Assembly (NCBI GenBank): GCA_028289455.1 | Contig: JANQPN010000043.1 | Span: 120,222 to 184,221 of the forward strand | Direction: 5' to 3' | Length of the DNA stretch: 64,000 bases | DNA from: Wenzhouxiangellaceae bacterium | Lineage (GTDB): Bacteria; Pseudomonadota; Gammaproteobacteria; Xanthomonadales; Wenzhouxiangellaceae | Notes under the pieces: model-generated | Seen by the model: the letters and a program-made list of their open reading frames with translations, nothing else | The model's database searches: none | Told to the model about the DNA's origin: nothing | Shown: piece after piece, positions 60,537-64,000 of the stretch | How the letters are laid out: each line of letters starts with the position of its first letter | Position numbering within the stretch: position 1 is the stretch's first letter | Position numbers and translations under genes: made by a program

Positions 60537-60568
60537 GATAAACGGTAACTATAACTGATAAACGGTAA
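60537..60568. promoter_or_regulatory. Two GATAAACGGTAA repeats in the fimU-thiO divergent gap
   Basis: GATAAACGGTAA at 60537-60548 and 60557-60568, exactly 20 bp apart, in the 90-base gap between divergent fimU and thiO. An identical 12-mer lies upstream of murJ at 47429-47440. A shared regulator binding site is inferred. Confidence 0.6.
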
Positions 60569-60581
60569 AAAACCCGCATAA

Positions 60582-61688
60582 ATGCCTGATTTTCAGCATA
60601 ATTGCAGCGTCATCGGCGCTGGTGTAATTGGTTTGTTAACAGCCTGGGAGCTACAGAAAAAAGGCTTCCAGGTGACGGTGTATGATCAGGCTGAAGCATT
60701 TTCCGGTTCATCCTGGGCAGGCGGCGGAATTATTAGCCCGGTACCGCCCTGGCAATATCCTGAAGCTGTACAGCAGCTGGTCGTTCGAAGCCTAGAGCTG
60801 TATCCGTCACTGCTGGCAGAAATTCAGCAGGCCAGTGGCATTGATTCCGAGTATGTACAGAATGGTCTGCTGTATTGCGGACCTTTTGACGAACGCAGTG
60901 AAAAGTGGCGGCTCAGAATGCAGGCTGAGATTGAGCTGGGTAGTTTATCCGATTGGCTGACCGGATCACCGGATATACCGGTATGGCGCTTTCGCCACGC
61001 CGCCCAGCTGCGCAACCCAAGATTTGGGCAGGCATTGATAAAGGCGGCAACAGCTGCCGGGGTAAGCATTCATCAGCATGCTCCCATCAAGCGTTTACAG
61101 CTGAAAGGCAATAAACTAACCGGACTGCTGCTGGAATCGGACCAGTTGATAAAAACAGATCAGGTGGTGTTGGCGGCAGGCGCCTGGAGTGATGTTATTT
61201 TAGCCAACAGCCATTTGCCGCTGCTGGGTGTGAAACCGGTGCGCGGTCAGATGCTGCTGTGGAAAGGGCCGCCGGGATTGCTGCCGTTGATGGTCAGTGG
61301 CCATGGAAAATACCTGATTCCCAGAAATGATGGTCTCATTCTCGGGGGCAGTACAGTGGAAGCAGTGGGTTTCGATACCAGCAGTACGACAGCGGCTGAA
61401 GCAGAAATCGCTCTCGCCTGCCGCGAGCTGTTTCCGCCAGTGGACAGTTTACCTCTGGTACGGCAGTGGTCAGGTTTGAGACCGGCCATTGACCGTGAAA
61501 TACCGGTAATTGGTGATATGCCCGGTATCAGGGGGTTATGGTTGAATACCGGCCATTACCGCAATGGTCTGGGGATGGCGCCGGCATCGGTAAAACTGCT
61601 GGTCGGTATGATGACCGGTTCATATAGCCGGATCGGCTGCCAGGCTTACGCAATGCCGGCAGTTTCTCAAGCTCGATCCATTGCCTGA
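60582..61688 (+). CDS. thiO: Glycine oxidase ThiO-like FAD protein
   Basis: FAD-dependent oxidase of 368 residues in the DAO family. The dinucleotide motif is CSVIGAGVIGLLTAWELQKKGFQVTVYDQA, followed by SSWAGGGIISPVPPWQYP and the C-terminal RQWSGLRPAIDREIPVIGDMPGIRGLWLNTGHYRNGLGMAPAS. It oxidises glycine or small D/L-amino acids and supplies the iminoglycine for thiazole synthesis in thiamine pathways. The other thiazole genes are not in the window. It lies at the same place, next to fimU, as the ThiO-like gene of P. aeruginosa. Confidence 0.88.
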   Translation: MPDFQHNCSVIGAGVIGLLTAWELQKKGFQVTVYDQAEAFSGSSWAGGGIISPVPPWQYPEAVQQLVVRSLELYPSLLAEIQQASGIDSEYVQNGLLYCGPFDERSEKWRLRMQAEIELGSLSDWLTGSPDIPVWRFRHAAQLRNPRFGQALIKAATAAGVSIHQHAPIKRLQLKGNKLTGLLLESDQLIKTDQVVLAAGAWSDVILANSHLPLLGVKPVRGQMLLWKGPPGLLPLMVSGHGKYLIPRNDGLILGGSTVEAVGFDTSSTTAAEAEIALACRELFPPVDSLPLVRQWSGLRPAIDREIPVIGDMPGIRGLWLNTGHYRNGLGMAPASVKLLVGMMTGSYSRIGCQAYAMPAVSQARSIA

Positions 61689-61717
61689 AAAGCAGTATAC
61701 TTCGGCACTTCATCAGT

Positions 61718-61793
<76 letters not shown>

Positions 61794-61907
61794 TTTGCTG
61801 AAGTTCTTTAGCACTTGGTTTTCACTGCATTATCCGGTGTAATTACTGACAGGAATGGAACGACAGTGACCCTGAAATGCAATTATTGCATTGACCAGCG
61901 ACAGACT

Positions 61908-62720
61908 ATGCAATATCAATTGAACAAAATGACTGGCAGGTTTTTATGGATAAAAATACCAGCATGGTTGGTATTGCTGGGACTGATCTATGGCTGCCAG
62001 ACAGCACCGGTAGTTCCTGAACCTGAACCACCCCCACCACCGGAACCGGTTGCAGAACCTGAGCCGGAACCACCACCACCTGTGCCATTGGCTACAGATC
62101 TGAAATCGGTCATTGAGTTAATGCAGAATGGCGAAGCCCAGCTGGCCAGTGACTCACTGAAGGTATTGATAACGGAGGAGACCAACCCGCGGGTGATGAA
62201 TTCACTGTTGCAGCAGTTGCAGACCGATGCAAAACAAATTTTCGGGGATGAGCATTATGAAGTAACCGTACAGGCCGGCGATACATTATCTGCACTGGCC
62301 GGTCAGCATATGGGTGATCCATTACAGTTTTATGCCTTGGCCAGCTATAACGACATTGCTGTACCGCGGCTGCTGGAGGTAGGGCGGCAGTTGAAAATAC
62401 CTGTAAGGGGATCGGTCGCATTTAATGACGGGCGCTCCGAACTGGAACGCATCGGTATCTATCTGATAGCCAGCGGTGATACTGATGCTGCCTGGAGGGC
62501 TTTACTGCAGGCTGCGGACAATGGGAGGCTTTCCGAATCAGGTCAACAGGAGCTGTTTGATCTGTCTCTATCAATCAGTGATCAGCAGATACAGAATGGT
62601 GAGCCCGAACAGGCGGTGGAAACGCTGCAGCAAACCGCGGACAGATTCACCGCCGGTGCGTATCAGGCGGATTTGCAGGCTCAGCTGATTCGCTTGCAGG
62701 CCACTGCCGTTCAGGAGTAA
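61908..62720 (+). CDS. LysM-domain lipoprotein with proline-rich linker
   Basis: 270 residues if started at ATG 61908 (an ATG at 61929 is equally possible; no strong ribosome-binding site separates them). The hydrophobic N-terminus ends with LLGLIYGC, an imperfect lipobox with cysteine C30. A Pro-Glu-rich linker (repeats of PEPEPPPP) follows, to residue about 60. A short helical region and a LysM domain come next (HYEVTVQAGDTLSALAGQHMGDPLQFYALASYNDIAVPRLLEVGRQLKIP). The rest is a helical TPR-like tail. It probably anchors in a membrane and binds peptidoglycan. Confidence 0.82.
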   Translation: MQYQLNKMTGRFLWIKIPAWLVLLGLIYGCQTAPVVPEPEPPPPPEPVAEPEPEPPPPVPLATDLKSVIELMQNGEAQLASDSLKVLITEETNPRVMNSLLQQLQTDAKQIFGDEHYEVTVQAGDTLSALAGQHMGDPLQFYALASYNDIAVPRLLEVGRQLKIPVRGSVAFNDGRSELERIGIYLIASGDTDAAWRALLQAADNGRLSESGQQELFDLSLSISDQQIQNGEPEQAVETLQQTADRFTAGAYQADLQAQLIRLQATAVQE

Positions 62721-62763
62721 TGCAGACAGTTTGATTAATTTGATTCAGGCCGTGGTCCAGGTA

Positions 62764-64000
62764 TCAATTATCAAGCAACTGCCGCTGTTCGTTGACGAAA
62801 GCTTCATCCTGTTGTGACCAGGCGGCTTGATGCGTCAGGCGGGCTTCGCTCATCAAATCAATCGCTGTTTGGGTATTATTTTCTGCAGCAGCATGCCGCG
62901 CTAGAAACCGGTAGCCTGCCAGTGTGTTGACCGTGGCGGTTGAAACCACTCCTGCCATGGCGGTAGCGGCCTCCATATTGCCGGTTTTCAGATAAACACT
63001 GCCCAATGCCGGAGCAATGCTCCATTCCAGCGCGAGGTCACCGTTTTTCACAGACATCTGTCGGGCGGATACCAGCTGCGCTTGCGCGGCTGCAAGCTCA
63101 CCGCGCAGCAGTAGTGTCTCTCCCAATGCATGGCGTGCCTTTATTTCGGCATACAGCTGTTTGGATTCCCGTGCTGAATCGACCAGGTGTTGCAGCTGCT
63201 GGTCGGCCGAAGTCAAATTACCTTCCAGGGCATCGACCCAGGCCAGGATCGTTTCCGCTGATAGCTGACCGTCCCCGATGTCATGGTCGATATAGATAGT
63301 TCGAGCGATATCAGCATCGCGGCGTGCCTGCTGCAGATCGCCATTGCGCAGCGCCGCCATGGCAGACATTTCCGCAGCTTCAGCATAAACCACATTGTCT
63401 GCAGACAGTGTGGCTTTGATTTGATCCAGTCCGGATGTGACCTGGTACTGTCCCAGTAAATCGATAACCCAGGCACGATAAATTATTGCACGATTGATTT
63501 CACTGTCCGCATTGACGGATTCGGCTATCGCCTGAGACTGTTCCAGGTGCGCTAAGGCGCTATCCAGATCACCCAGCCTCGCAGTCATTCGTGCAAGCAT
63601 TCTCAATGAAATTGCCTGATTGCGAAGATAGCCATTGTCAGCATAAATTTCTGCTGCACGGGCGTAGTTTCGATGTGCTGCATTGATATTGCCGAGCAGG
63701 CGTTCGATTTGCCCTAAGGAGTGGTAGGGTGAGCCTTGCCGTGCGCCTGCGCGTTGTGTTGCCAGCAGTGCTCTTTCAATGTATTGCCTGGCCTGGTCAG
63801 GCTGGCCGGTAATGCGGGCTAGAATGCCCAGGTTGGTCAACAGTGTCGCGCTGCCAATCAGGTCGCGGAGTTGCTCAGCAGCTTTCAGGCCCTGCTCATA
63901 ATGTGCTTCAGCCCGGGCATAGTCACGCTCACGCCAATAAGCAATGCCCAGCGCATTGTGCACAGCCATTTGCTGTTCATTATCGATGCCGGGTTGGGCT
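62764..64000 (-). CDS. Tetratricopeptide repeat protein (5' end outside window)
   Basis: The frame is open through the window end (reading AQPGIDNEQQ before the first methionine), so the start lies beyond base 64000; at least 412 residues are present. Multiple TPR units are visible: NALGIAYWRERDYARAEAHYEQGLKAAEQL, LTNLGILARITGQPDQARQYIERAL, and YHSLGQIERLLGNINAAHRNYARAAEIYADNG, RNQAISLRMLARMTARLGDLDSALAHLEQSQAI. This 34-40 residue periodicity resembles signalling TPR domains such as those of MalT or of serine/threonine kinase fusions. The missing N-terminus may carry a kinase, HTH or adenylate cyclase domain. Confidence 0.8.
   Translation of the reverse strand, partial: AQPGIDNEQQMAVHNALGIAYWRERDYARAEAHYEQGLKAAEQLRDLIGSATLLTNLGILARITGQPDQARQYIERALLATQRAGARQGSPYHSLGQIERLLGNINAAHRNYARAAEIYADNGYLRNQAISLRMLARMTARLGDLDSALAHLEQSQAIAESVNADSEINRAIIYRAWVIDLLGQYQVTSGLDQIKATLSADNVVYAEAAEMSAMAALRNGDLQQARRDADIARTIYIDHDIGDGQLSAETILAWVDALEGNLTSADQQLQHLVDSARESKQLYAEIKARHALGETLLLRGELAAAQAQLVSARQMSVKNGDLALEWSIAPALGSVYLKTGNMEAATAMAGVVSTATVNTLAGYRFLARHAAAENNTQTAIDLMSEARLTHQAAWSQQDEAFVNEQRQLLDN

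Overview
The window is chromosomal DNA from a Gammaproteobacterium, probably a free-living or marine relative of the Pseudomonadales rather than an enteric. The evidence is gene content and order: dnaB-alr, a complete System I cytochrome c maturation operon (ccmABCDEFGHI), rplU-rpmA-obg, rpsT, murJ-ribF-ileS-lspA, and a type IVa minor pilin cluster (fimU-pilV-pilW-pilX-pilY1-pilE) followed by thiO. That last order closely follows the one I recall for Pseudomonas aeruginosa, minus proB, fkpB and ispH. No rRNA, CRISPR array, prophage or insertion sequence is visible. There is one tRNA, tRNA-Thr(CGT).

Layout. 1-6.6 kb: dnaB (cut by the window start), alr, a GNAT acetyltransferase, an orphan pspF, radA, and an APC permease. 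6.6-19 kb: an accessory region, AT-rich in parts. It holds proteins of unknown family (190, 326 and 263 aa), small regulators (AraC, MarR, PadR), VOC, ABM and EVE domain proteins, a class D beta-lactamase-like protein, a PI-PLC-like gene with a truncated nearby copy, a TPM/zinc-ribbon protein, an isoprenylcysteine methyltransferase-like protein, and a PadR-HAAS pair behind two tandem operators. 19-31 kb: a membrane AraC regulator, a CPBP protease, a CNNM/CorC-type protein, ypjD, ffh, a Tat-exported DUF839/PhoX protein, catalase, and a pirin-cytochrome b561-YceI operon divergent from a LysR gene.

31-40 kb: the ccm operon on the minus strand. A DUF3293 gene precedes ccmA and an exported metallo-beta-lactamase-fold hydrolase follows ccmI. 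Divergent from it is gor, with a very large secreted subtilase only four bases downstream. 45-53.5 kb: translation, ribosome-assembly and envelope genes. 53.5-60.5 kb: the minor pilin and PilY1 operon. 60.6-64 kb: thiO, tRNA-Thr, a LysM lipoprotein, and a TPR protein cut by the window end.

The most interesting unexplained signals are regulatory DNA. A 12-mer (GATAAACGGTAA) occurs twice with 20-bp spacing between fimU and thiO and once more upstream of murJ. A perfect 22-bp palindrome lies upstream of the CPBP protease. Two 21-bp operator copies lie in the padR promoter, a pair of 10-bp direct repeats spaced 20 bp lies between marR and an ABM gene, and a perfect palindrome covers the -35 box of rplU. 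I did not find a convincing complete new multi-gene system. The best candidates for new protein biology are the three unknown proteins of the AT-rich stretch and the PI-PLC duplication flanking an unknown exported protein. All calls come from reading the sequence; no database search was run.
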